NCBI GenBank assembly: GCA_016927155.1
Contig: JAFGNE010000027.1
Span: 1 to 10,200 of the forward strand
Length of the DNA stretch: 10,200 nucleotides
Direction of reading: 5' to 3'
Source: Candidatus Peregrinibacteria bacterium
GTDB taxonomy: Bacteria; Patescibacteriota; Gracilibacteria; UM-FILTER-43-11
In this document: positions 1-6,318 of the stretch, in pieces
How the letters are laid out: the number at the start of each line of letters is the position of its first letter
Position numbering within the stretch: the stretch's first letter is position 1
The notes under the pieces: generated by a model
The model's input: only the letters and a program-made list of their open reading frames with translations
Told to the model about the DNA's origin: nothing
The model's database searches: none
Made by a program: the position numbers and the translations under genes

Positions 1-70
1 AAAAAGGTTATTATTTTATATATAAATATATATTTTGTCAAACATTAAAGGAATTTGCTATAGTGATGCC

Positions 71-1168
71 GTGTTTAAACTCATCAAAACCTCCGGCAAG
101 GCGCGTCTTGGTACTCTTAAAACCGCCCACGGCAAGGCGGAAACCCCTTTTTTTATGACGATTGCCACTGCCGGCGCCGTGAAGGGCCTGTTGCCTGAAG
201 AGGTCCGCGAATTGGGCGGCCAGGTTTTGCTGGGCAATACTTACCACCTCCATCTCCGCCCTGGCGAAGATACCGTTAAAAAGGCGGGTGGCCTCCACAA
301 ATTCATGAACTGGGATGGGCCGATTCTTACCGATAGCGGCGGCTACCAGGTTTTTTCACTATCAAAAATCCGGAAACTGAAACAGGATGGCGTGGAATTC
401 CAATCGCACCTCGATGGGAAAAAGATTTTCCTCACGCCGGAAAAAGCGATCGATATCCAGAAAAAATTGGGCAGTGATATCATGATGTGTCTCGACGTCT
501 GTCCTCCCTATCCGGCCAAACGGAAAGAAGTGGAAGAGGCCGTTGCCTACACGTCCGATTGGGCGGTGAAGTGCAAAAAAGCTAAAGGTAAATCCAAAAA
601 TCTGCTTTTTGCCATTGTCCAGGGCGGCATGCACGCGGATTTGCGCGAAAAGTCAGCGGAAGAATTGATAAAAATCGATTTCGACGGTTACGCCATCGGC
701 GGGCTTTCCGTTGGTGAGCCGAACAAGCTGATGTACAAAGTACTTGATTCAACGGTTCCGCTATTACCCTCAAATAAACCCCGTTACCTGATGGGCGTTG
801 GCACGCCGGAAGATATTCTTAATGCTGTGGAGCGGGGAATTGATATGTTCGATTGCGTTTTGCCCACAAGGAACGCGCGCCACGGATATCTTTATACGTC
901 CCGCGGGGTCGTCCGAATTAAGAATGAAAAATACAAGAACGACATGAAGCCGCTTGATCCGGATTGCGGTTGTTATACCTGCAAAAATTTTTCCAAAGCG
1001 TATCTTCGCCACCTCGTCATGGCGGGCGAAATATTGGGCCTCCGGCTTTGCACGCTTCACAATGTGGCCTTTTACCACAAGCTGACGAAAGACATCCGTG
1101 AGGCAATCAGGGAAAATAAGTTTGAGAAATTCAAAAAAAATGTTATAAAATATATGTTAAAAAGGTAA
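71..1168 (+). CDS. tgt: Queuine/preQ1 tRNA-guanine transglycosylase
   Basis: Exchanges guanine-34 of GUN-anticodon tRNAs (Asp, Asn, His, Tyr) for the queuosine precursor preQ1, in the cytosol. Numbering from the GTG at 71 (365 aa; the E. coli enzyme is 375), the TIM-barrel motifs are intact: base Asp88 in ILTDSGGYQVFSL, VQGG near 183-186, GGLSVGE at 210-216, nucleophile Asp261 in MFDCVLPTRNARHG, and a zinc site of Cys299, Cys301, Cys304 and His330. Val214 in the LSVGE loop is the bacterial preQ1-type residue; the eukaryotic enzyme has Gly there. One oddity: the usual Asp-Glu-Cys base-recognition motif reads Asp-Val-Cys. The frame is open back to a TTG at 35, but family alignment starts at FKLIKTSGKARLG, so GTG 71 is preferred; AAAGGA at 47-52 is too far away to decide. 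An AT-rich stretch with TATAAA at 21-26 could be the -10 element. It probably heads an operon with the next two genes. No queuosine-synthesis genes are visible. Confidence 0.96.
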   Translation: MFKLIKTSGKARLGTLKTAHGKAETPFFMTIATAGAVKGLLPEEVRELGGQVLLGNTYHLHLRPGEDTVKKAGGLHKFMNWDGPILTDSGGYQVFSLSKIRKLKQDGVEFQSHLDGKKIFLTPEKAIDIQKKLGSDIMMCLDVCPPYPAKRKEVEEAVAYTSDWAVKCKKAKGKSKNLLFAIVQGGMHADLREKSAEELIKIDFDGYAIGGLSVGEPNKLMYKVLDSTVPLLPSNKPRYLMGVGTPEDILNAVERGIDMFDCVLPTRNARHGYLYTSRGVVRIKNEKYKNDMKPLDPDCGCYTCKNFSKAYLRHLVMAGEILGLRLCTLHNVAFYHKLTKDIREAIRENKFEKFKKNVIKYMLKR

Positions 1169-1182
1169 AAAAACAACAAAAT

Positions 1183-1461
1183 ATGACACTTGAAAAATCA
1201 TCCCTGCCTCCTGTGCCGGAATCCAGTGAGCCGGAAGTGACTAGAGAACATCGCATTGTTCCGCCGCCTGAGGCGGGTTTCGACTCGCCGTTTCAATTGA
1301 TGCTGAATACTCTCAATGAGATGGGAATTAGTCCGGCCGAATGGCTCAACGCCCAAAGGGCATTAGATAAAGAACGGAACAGATTGGCAAACGAGAAAAG
1401 GCAAAGGATTACCGCCATGGTTGGAGTGGTCGGCAAAAGTGCTCATTCCTCACAGGTTTAG
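1183..1461 (+). CDS. Hypothetical 92-aa protein
   Basis: Not recognised. The first 35 residues are rich in Pro, Ser and Glu and look disordered. Residues about 36-75 (SPFQLMLNTLNEMGISPAEW, then a stretch rich in Arg, Lys, Glu and Ala) look helical and amphipathic. There is no signal peptide or membrane segment. It starts 14 nt after tgt and ends 11 nt before the ATG of the release-factor-like gene, so it is probably co-transcribed with both. The start is an ATG without a well-placed Shine-Dalgarno (AAAAGG at about 1160-1165 is some 17 nt away). It ends in TAG, the only TAG stop among the genes here. The coding call rests on the uninterrupted frame, its fit between two good genes and no competing frame. 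Function unknown. Confidence 0.65.
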   Translation: MTLEKSSLPPVPESSEPEVTREHRIVPPPEAGFDSPFQLMLNTLNEMGISPAEWLNAQRALDKERNRLANEKRQRITAMVGVVGKSAHSSQV

Positions 1462-1472
1462 GCTGATTGAAC

Positions 1473-1823
1473 ATGAACCTGCCGCCCCAATCCCAACTCA
1501 CCGACGCGAAGTATAAGGAAATCCTGAGCATGATAAATCGGCTCGGTGTCGATTTAGCTGATGTTGAGGAAAAGTTTGTGAAAGGCGGCGGCAGGGGCGG
1601 GCAGAAGATCAACAAAACCAGTAACAACGTGCAGCTTAAGCATTTACCCACGGGCACGCTGGTGCGTTACCGGGGATTCCGCGACCGGAGCATGAACCGG
1701 ATTCTGGCTTTGCGGGAGCTTCTTTACAAATTAGATCCGGATTCGCCGAAAAATCATGAGGCGGAAAAGGTGCGGAAACAAAAGAAAAGGCGGCAAAAAA
1801 GACATGTGGCAAAATTTGCGTAA
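1473..1823 (+). CDS. Short release-factor-like peptidyl-tRNA hydrolase (GGQ domain, ArfB/MTRFR type)
   Basis: Has the class I release-factor catalytic domain alone, as in ArfB (YaeJ) and the mitochondrial rescue factor MTRFR (C12orf65). These hydrolyse peptidyl-tRNA on stalled ribosomes without reading a stop codon. Numbering from the ATG at 1473 (116 aa), the signature GGGRGGQKINKTSNNVQL covers residues 38-55 with the GGQ tripeptide at 42-44. There are no codon-recognition domains (no PxT or SPF anticodon-like motif). The C-terminus, about 99-111, is a run of Lys/Arg/Gln (KVRKQKKRRQKRH), comparable to the basic tail that ArfB places in the empty mRNA channel. An in-frame TTG at 1467 would add only two residues; the ATG is preferred. 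It follows the 92-aa gene by 11 nt. ArfB, MTRFR-like or another RF-like subfamily cannot be separated by eye, so no symbol is given. Confidence 0.9.
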   Translation: MNLPPQSQLTDAKYKEILSMINRLGVDLADVEEKFVKGGGRGGQKINKTSNNVQLKHLPTGTLVRYRGFRDRSMNRILALRELLYKLDPDSPKNHEAEKVRKQKKRRQKRHVAKFA

Positions 1824-1876
1824 CTGTTTTTTTCGTGTTAACCTGAAACGGATAAAAATAAAACCACATTATGAAA

Positions 1877-1941
1877 GCGAACTCCTTTAGCCATTTCGGC
1901 CAACACTTATCGGCTGCGTAGCGGTTGGAAGGGGTTTTTGC
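1877..1941 (+). ncRNA. Possible structured RNA or terminator element
   Basis: Several helices can form together. The outer one is AACTCCTT (1880-1887) with AAGGGGTT (1929-1936), 8 bp with one G-U. An inner one is CCAAC (1900-1904) with GTTGG (1924-1928), which would stack directly on the outer helix. A small one is GCT/AGC (1913-1915 with 1920-1922) closing a GCGT loop. Five T residues follow the outer helix (1935-1939), so a terminator for the upstream operon is possible. The helix could instead extend outward (GCGAA 1877-1881 with TTTGC 1937-1941), which would bury the T-run. Pairing was found by eye; no covariation is available. Confidence 0.3.
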
Positions 1942-1991
1942 GGTTAAAACATCATCAAAAACAAAAACAAAAAGTGGAGCTGTTTAAATGC

Positions 1992-2020
1992 TTGCCGGTT
2001 TTTTAGAATCATGATAAATT
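1992..2020 (+). promoter_or_regulatory. Weak candidate promoter for the 81-aa / GGDEF gene pair
   Basis: TTGCCG at 1992-1997 is followed after 17 nt by TAAATT at 2015-2020, with the surrounding TGATAAAT adding similarity to an extended -10. Transcription would start near 2027, about 20 nt before the ATG at 2047. The matches are partial; position is the main support. Confidence 0.3.
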
Positions 2021-2046
2021 GACGAACCATTTTATTTACTTGAAAT

Positions 2047-2292
2047 ATGCCAAAAAAATTAACGCCAATACAGGAAGCAGTGCGTGAAGGCGGTCGCTTG
2101 GCTCAAACTCAGATATTAGAGCGCGATCCTGAGGGGGGTGATAATGAAAAAGGAAGCGGACCAAAGATCAGGGTTGATACAAAAAGACGAATTTTAAAGG
2201 CCCTGGAGCAGGCTCCCGATACCGATAAGTCCGAAGGGGGTGACCCGCGAAACAGAATTCTTAAGGCATTGTCCCAGGATAAAAAGCCATAA
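2047..2292 (+). CDS. Hypothetical 81-aa protein with two RILKAL repeats
   Basis: Not recognised. It is a small, charged, soluble protein with no signal peptide or membrane segment. Two imperfect copies of one unit are visible: DPEGGDN followed by KRRILKALEQ (about residues 27-55), and SEGGDPR followed by NRILKALSQ (about 62-77). The likeness is also visible in the DNA (GGGGGTGA and TTAAAGGC/TTAAGGCA blocks), so an internal duplication is likely. The repeated RILKAL-Q segments could be short amphipathic helices. The ATG has no Shine-Dalgarno; the upstream sequence ends TTTACTTGAAAT. The gene ends 27 nt before the GGDEF gene on the same strand, so a shared transcript and a linked function are plausible but unproven. 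Confidence 0.6.
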   Translation: MPKKLTPIQEAVREGGRLAQTQILERDPEGGDNEKGSGPKIRVDTKRRILKALEQAPDTDKSEGGDPRNRILKALSQDKKP

Positions 2293-2319
2293 TCCTTTCC
2301 TAATAAATTTTGCCCTCTA

Positions 2320-3510
2320 ATGCCCTCACAGATTTTAATGTGTTTTCGGGATCCGGAAAATTCCGCGGTGACGCGGTTTTTGGTCTATAAAAACGGGGAG
2401 CCATTGCCGCCAGGCGAAGCCGAGACTTCCGAGCGTCATTTGTATGAAAAGGCCCTGCAGAAAGTTGAAGGTCTGATTGCCGATGCTTTTGAGGAAGTTT
2501 TATCCCTTTCTCTTGAGGAAAGCCCGTTTTTTGTGCCGGGTGAAGACAACAGCCTGTGGCTGGATAAGGAAGGCGGGCCAACGGGCGCTTTGCTGGAGCT
2601 CATCGCGCGCGCTTCGGAGGAAATTATCCGGTTCGTCCGGTATACCTATCCGGAAAATAGGGCGGATTCCTTTTGCGGCGATTTGGAAGGAAGCAAAATT
2701 CCCGATTTCATCAAATACAGCGCTATCCTTTCCCTGCAGGCGTTCATCAACCGCGCCAAAACCGAAAAAGTACTGGAAGGGAGTGGCTATGATTCTCTGA
2801 TGGCCGGATTCATCCACGTTGGTAACCAATCCGGCACAAAGCTTTATAAGAAAGTGCAACAGGATATTTTGCGGGAGATGGGGGAGAACCAAGATGTTCA
2901 GACAGTCATGCTCTTTATTGATCTGGATTATTTTGGCCCCGTGAACAAACAATACGGCCAGGACGTGGGTGATGAAGCCCTTGTCCATGTTTCGGAGATC
3001 ATTACCAGTGCCTTAAGAACCCGTAACGGTGATGTGCGTGTCCGTTTCGGGGGTGAAGAAATCGGTGTCATCTTCAGGCATACTTCCGGTGAACAGGCTT
3101 TGCCGCCGGCCCTCCGTATCCGCGGGATGCTTGAAGAAAACCCCCTTTACCTGATGCGCCATGTCCGGGCGGAAGGGGGGAATGACGGCAACGGAAAGCT
3201 GCACGTGATTGATTGCCAGCGTTTTAATGAGTTGCGGAAGAGAAACGGTGTTATTTCGTATGAAGAAGGCCGTGGTCTCAAATTAGTGCTCCATGACCCG
3301 CGTGATACTGATTTCCATATTGTCTTGCTCCGCATTCCGCTGACCGCCAGTATCGGCGTGGCTGATTTTCCGGATACGGAAGAGGATGTTTTTGACCGGA
3401 CCCGGCAAGAGGCCGATGGGCAAATGGTTGTCGCCAAAAAATCCGGCAGGAACAGGGTGTCTTATCGCGGGGAGATCGTTGAGGCGACAGAAGGGGAAGA
3501 GGAATCCTAA
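2320..3510 (+). CDS. GGDEF-domain protein, probable diguanylate cyclase with a large insertion
   Basis: Likely makes cyclic di-GMP from two GTP. Residues 1-190 form an N-terminal region of no recognised family, mostly helical, with no membrane segment. The GGDEF domain covers about 193-385. It has metal-site aspartates in FIDLDYF (Asp201/Asp203), Asn209 and Asp218 at the guanine-contact positions, GGEEI at 244-248, SIGVADF at 344-350, and the closing AKKSGRNRVSY. An inhibitory-site RxxD (Arg235-Asn-Gly-Asp238) sits exactly five residues before GGEEI, as in PleD. Oddities: GGEEI in place of GGEEF; FGPVNK in place of the usual FKxIND; and 94 residues between GGEEI and TASIG where about 40-45 is normal, an insertion of roughly 50 residues around 283-335. 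Activity is therefore likely but not certain. The ATG at 2320 lacks a Shine-Dalgarno; an in-frame ATG at 2338 is possible. It converges with the gene at 3513, two bases away. Confidence 0.9.
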   Translation: MPSQILMCFRDPENSAVTRFLVYKNGEPLPPGEAETSERHLYEKALQKVEGLIADAFEEVLSLSLEESPFFVPGEDNSLWLDKEGGPTGALLELIARASEEIIRFVRYTYPENRADSFCGDLEGSKIPDFIKYSAILSLQAFINRAKTEKVLEGSGYDSLMAGFIHVGNQSGTKLYKKVQQDILREMGENQDVQTVMLFIDLDYFGPVNKQYGQDVGDEALVHVSEIITSALRTRNGDVRVRFGGEEIGVIFRHTSGEQALPPALRIRGMLEENPLYLMRHVRAEGGNDGNGKLHVIDCQRFNELRKRNGVISYEEGRGLKLVLHDPRDTDFHIVLLRIPLTASIGVADFPDTEEDVFDRTRQEADGQMVVAKKSGRNRVSYRGEIVEATEGEEES

Positions 3511-3512
3511 AT

Positions 3513-3785
3513 TTATTTCGGCAACTTATTCAAAAGTTCCGGCAGTTGTTTTAGCTGGTCCTGGCCCGTTCTGATCTGTTCGATATATTGGTCATATTTT
3601 CCGGACTCGGCGGAAGATTTAATATAATCAAAAAGGTAAAAAGTGCCGACAACGGGCAGGACGATGAACACGAGGAAGAAGATAAAACTGATAATCCCGT
3701 GGAAAACGGCCCAGCGCCGCGCGCTTTTCTGGTATTTTAGTATCAGGTCGATTTTTTCATTGGTGGTCAATTCTTCTCTGGCCAT
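3513..3785 (-). CDS. Small single-TM membrane protein (90 aa), unknown function
   Basis: Not assigned to a named family. A basic N-terminal stretch (KYQKSARRW, about 17-25) precedes one long hydrophobic segment, about 27-53 (VFHGIISFIFFLVFIVLPVV and onward), with a central Pro44. A hydrophilic tail (about 57-90) rich in Gln, Lys, Leu and Glu follows, possibly a short coiled coil. By the positive-inside rule the N-terminus should be cytoplasmic and the tail outside. There is no cleavable signal peptide. It starts 12 nt after the aspS stop and is probably the last gene of a tsaC-aspS operon. There is no Shine-Dalgarno; the gap is mostly A. The operon position gives no clear functional link to aspartyl-tRNA synthesis. 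Confidence 0.8.
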   Translation of the reverse strand: MAREELTTNEKIDLILKYQKSARRWAVFHGIISFIFFLVFIVLPVVGTFYLFDYIKSSAESGKYDQYIEQIRTGQDQLKQLPELLNKLPK

Positions 3786-3797
3786 ATTTTTTTAAGG

Positions 3798-5570
3798 TTA
3801 TTGGGTTTTCAGGATTTGGACATTCGCTTCCGCCACCTGTTTTTCGGGAATGGAGGACGGCGCGCCGAGGGTCAGGTCTTTGGCTTTCTGGTCTTTCGGG
3901 AAAGCGATGACTTCGCGGATGTTGGGTTCACCGGCAAAAATCATCACTAAACGATCCAAACCCCAAGCCAGGCCCCCATGGGGCGGCGCGCCGTAGCTGA
4001 AAGCCTGGAGCATATGGCCGAACCGTATTTCCGCCTGTTCCGGCGTGATTTTGAGGATATTGAAGATCTTTTGCTGTAGATCCGCTTCATGGATCCTGAT
4101 GCTTCCGCCGCCCAGCTCACAGCCGTTTAAAATAATGTCATAAGCCATCGCGCGGGCTTTTTCAGGTTCTTGTTCCAATAATTTCTTATCTTCGTCCATC
4201 GGCCGGGTAAAGGGATGGTGCTTGGCATTGAGCTCTCCGGTTTCTTTGTCCCTTTCGAACATGGGGAACTCGTTCACCCACAGGTAGGCGAACACGTTGG
4301 GGTCGCGCAAATTGAATTTGTCCCCGCAAGCCAGGCGCACCTGCCCCAGTGATTCACAGGCGATTTCATATTTGCCCGCGCCGAAGAAGACGATGTCACC
4401 CAGTTTCGCGCCCGTCTTTTTGGTGATGGCCGTAACTTCCTCCTCTTTCAGGAACTTGATAAGAGGGGATTTGATGCCTTCTTTTTCATAAACAAAATAC
4501 GCCAGCCCTTTGGCGCCATGGGCTTTGGCCAATTCTTCCATCTCATCAATCTCGCGGCGCGCGAATTTTTCACCGGCACCCGGCACTAAAAGCGCCTTCA
4601 CCACCCCGCCGTTTTTCACCGCGTCCGAAAATACCTTGAAACCGCTTTCCTTCACCATATCCGAAATGTCCGCTATTTCCATTTCAAAACGGATGTCGGG
4701 CTTGTCGGAACCGTACCGGTCCATCGCCTCTTTCCAGGTAAGAACAGGGAACGGCTTTTTGAAGAGTTTTTTGCCTGGCGCGAATTTTTTGGTGAGTTCG
4801 ATAAGCAATTTCTCCGAATTATCGCGCACGTCCTTTTCCTGCACAAAACTCATTTCCACGTCCAGCTGGGTGAATTCCGGCTGGCGGTCGCCGCGCTGGT
4901 CCTCGTCGCGGAAGCACCGGGCGATCTGAAAATAGCGGTCAAAGCCCGAGATCATCAAAAGCTGCTTCAGCTGCTGAGGGCTTTGGGGCAGCACAAAAAA
5001 CTTGCCCGGGTACAGGCGCGATGGCACCAGATATTCGCGGCTGCCTTCCGGCGTGCCCTTAATAAGGATGGGAGTCTCGATTTCCAAAAAATCCTCCTTA
5101 TCCATGTAATCCCGTATCGCCTTGATCATCTGGTGGCGCAAAACGATGTTTTTTTGCAGGCGCGTGTGTCTAAGGTCGAGGTAACGGTAGGTAAGGCGCA
5201 GTTCCTCGTTCAGCGCCTTTTCGTCATCAATTTCAAAAGGCGGCGTTTTGGCGCTGTTTAGTATCTCAATTTCCGTGATGTAAACCTCGATCTCGCCCGT
5301 TTCCATGTTCGGGTTTTCCATGCCCTTGATCCGATGGCGTACTTCGCCCGTCACTTTCAAAACAAATTCAGGGCGCACTTTATCAGCCGTTTCCCAGCTG
5401 GCCTTATTGAAGTTCGGGTCAAAGATGATCTGGGTAAGGCCGTACCGGTCGCGTAAATCGATGAAAATCACGCCGCCATGGTCGCGCCTCCTATTGACCC
5501 AGCCGCAGAGCGTTACTGTTTTTCCTTCCGATTTGGCGTTAAGTTCGCCGCAGGTTTGTGTTCTTAACAT
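3798..5570 (-). CDS. aspS: Aspartyl-tRNA synthetase, probably non-discriminating (Asp/Asn)
   Basis: Charges tRNA with aspartate using ATP. At 590 aa it has the full bacterial class IIb layout: N-terminal OB-fold anticodon domain (about 1-105, with CGWVNRRRDHGGVIFIDLRD), catalytic core with motif 1 around IETPIL (164-169), PQSPQ (195-199), motif 2 FRDEDQRGDRQPEF (220-233), the bacterial GAD insertion (about 295-415), and motif 3 GLAWGLDRLVMI (533-544). His31 (RRRDHGG) and Gly83 (RIKGMEN) match the pair that gives relaxed tRNA-Asn recognition in Pseudomonas aeruginosa AspRS; discriminating E. coli AspRS has Leu and Lys there. The enzyme therefore probably also makes Asp-tRNA-Asn, which would need GatCAB elsewhere for conversion to Asn-tRNA-Asn. 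The start ATG begins the conserved MLRTQTCGEL; no Shine-Dalgarno is present. It lies 20 nt downstream of tsaC and 12 nt before the small membrane-protein gene. Confidence 0.98.
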   Translation of the reverse strand: MLRTQTCGELNAKSEGKTVTLCGWVNRRRDHGGVIFIDLRDRYGLTQIIFDPNFNKASWETADKVRPEFVLKVTGEVRHRIKGMENPNMETGEIEVYITEIEILNSAKTPPFEIDDEKALNEELRLTYRYLDLRHTRLQKNIVLRHQMIKAIRDYMDKEDFLEIETPILIKGTPEGSREYLVPSRLYPGKFFVLPQSPQQLKQLLMISGFDRYFQIARCFRDEDQRGDRQPEFTQLDVEMSFVQEKDVRDNSEKLLIELTKKFAPGKKLFKKPFPVLTWKEAMDRYGSDKPDIRFEMEIADISDMVKESGFKVFSDAVKNGGVVKALLVPGAGEKFARREIDEMEELAKAHGAKGLAYFVYEKEGIKSPLIKFLKEEEVTAITKKTGAKLGDIVFFGAGKYEIACESLGQVRLACGDKFNLRDPNVFAYLWVNEFPMFERDKETGELNAKHHPFTRPMDEDKKLLEQEPEKARAMAYDIILNGCELGGGSIRIHEADLQQKIFNILKITPEQAEIRFGHMLQAFSYGAPPHGGLAWGLDRLVMIFAGEPNIREVIAFPKDQKAKDLTLGAPSSIPEKQVAEANVQILKTQ

Positions 5571-5590
5571 ATTTTTAGAGGGTTTTGCTG

Positions 5591-6229
5591 TTATTTTACC
5601 TTAACGCCGAGGATTTCCTCCACCTGTTTTTTGGTCATGGGCCCCTCGCGAAGGATTTTCACTTTTTTGTTTTCAACCGAAATCACCGTTGAGGGCATAC
5701 AGTGATTTTTCACCGCGCCTTCAAAAATAACATCCGGCCAGCAGGGCGCGCCTTTGAAAACCCTTTTTACGTCCGTACACGCGCAGCAAGCCGGTTCGCT
5801 GGAAAGATTGGCGCTGGTGGTAATAAGCGGTCCGCCGAAGGCGAGCAGGATATTCTGGGTCATTTCATCATAAGGGATCCGGATGCCGATCGTGGGGTTA
5901 TCAGGAAAAAAGTAAAAGGGGATTTTGCCGTTTTTGGGAAGTACCAGCGTTACCGGTCCGGGCAGGAGCTGTTCAATGACGAAAGACGAAAAATCATCTA
6001 ACTTCACATAATCCTTCAGCTTAAGCTTCATGAAACTGGGGAACATCACGCTCATGGGTTTTAACCTGTCACGACCCTTAATAGTCTGCAGGCATTTTAG
6101 CGCCTTAACGTTTCCAAGGTCGCCTGCCAGCCCGTAGCAGGTATCCGCCGGATGCGCGATAACACCGCCCTTCTTTAAAACCTTCACGGCTTCGGCCAAT
6201 GTTTTTTTATTGTAAGGGATGATTTTCAT
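5591..6229 (-). CDS. tsaC: L-threonylcarbamoyladenylate synthase (Sua5/YciO/YrdC family)
   Basis: Makes threonylcarbamoyl-AMP from threonine, bicarbonate and ATP, the first step of t6A at position 37 of ANN-decoding tRNAs; the TsaBD complex then transfers the group. The 212-aa protein is one YrdC domain without the C-terminal Sua5 domain. Visible motifs: HPADTCYGL (26-34, the family's PTDTxYGL), KGRDRLKPMSV (51-61, with Lys51, Arg53, Lys57 and Ser60 for nucleotide binding), LLPGPVTLVLP (88-98), GIRIPY (115-120), TTSANLS (137-143) and PSTV (179-182) followed by the ILREG end (192-196). A cysteine cluster, CCAC at 148-151, is unusual and replaces a normally variable segment. It is the first gene of the minus-strand operon with aspS, and divergent from carB across an 89-nt region. 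No strong Shine-Dalgarno is present; a minus-strand promoter was not clear. Confidence 0.95.
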   Translation of the reverse strand: MKIIPYNKKTLAEAVKVLKKGGVIAHPADTCYGLAGDLGNVKALKCLQTIKGRDRLKPMSVMFPSFMKLKLKDYVKLDDFSSFVIEQLLPGPVTLVLPKNGKIPFYFFPDNPTIGIRIPYDEMTQNILLAFGGPLITTSANLSSEPACCACTDVKRVFKGAPCWPDVIFEGAVKNHCMPSTVISVENKKVKILREGPMTKKQVEEILGVKVK

Positions 6230-6267
6230 GACGCTTTTTTACGGGTTAAAGATACAACGAAACGGTA

Positions 6268-6296
6268 TTGAAAAGAAGGTCAAATAACATTAAAAT
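6268..6296 (+). promoter_or_regulatory. Sigma70-type promoter of carB
   Basis: TTGAAA at 6268-6273 and TAAAAT at 6291-6296 are separated by exactly 17 nt, close to consensus. Transcription should start near 6302-6304, giving a leader of about 16 nt before the ATG at 6319. This puts the TTG at 6268 inside the -35 element, so the longest frame start cannot be used from this promoter. Confidence 0.65.
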
Positions 6297-6318
6297 AGTC
6301 AGGAATCGAAATGGATCC

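Larger units (their letters stand above)
1824..2046. other. 223-nt intergenic region with a T-run, a mini-ORF and a foldable segment
   Basis: This is the longest gap in the left half. From left to right it holds a seven-T run (1827-1833) after a weak GCAA/TTGC hairpin (1809-1819) at the end of the preceding gene; a 16-codon ATG frame, MKANSFSHFGQHLSAA (1871-1921); a foldable segment (1877-1941); an A-rich stretch (about 1945-1975); and a possible weak promoter before the next gene. I find no tRNA and no known riboswitch. Confidence 0.5.

Noticed and set aside
21..36. AT-rich near-palindrome TATATAAATATATA at the left edge as an origin or repeat
   Set aside because: Simple AT composition at the edge of the window; no DnaA boxes or repeated units visible. 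More likely a promoter -10 region.
35..70. TTG-initiated 12-residue extension of tgt
   Set aside because: Not part of the family alignment, uses a rare start and has no ribosome-binding site; an AT-rich possible -10 (TATAAA at 21-26) would make it nearly leaderless. Not fully excluded.
1809..1833. GCAA/TTGC hairpin with following seven-T run as terminator of the tgt operon
   Set aside because: Only a 4-bp stem with a 3-nt loop, and 7 nt between stem and T-run; too weak to annotate as a terminator.
2500..2988. 162-aa open frame on the minus strand inside the GGDEF gene
   Set aside because: Opposite to a gene with clear catalytic motifs; no recognisable domain or start context.
4510..4929. 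139-aa Ser-rich open frame on the plus strand inside aspS
   Set aside because: Antisense shadow of the conserved AspRS GAD/motif 2 region.
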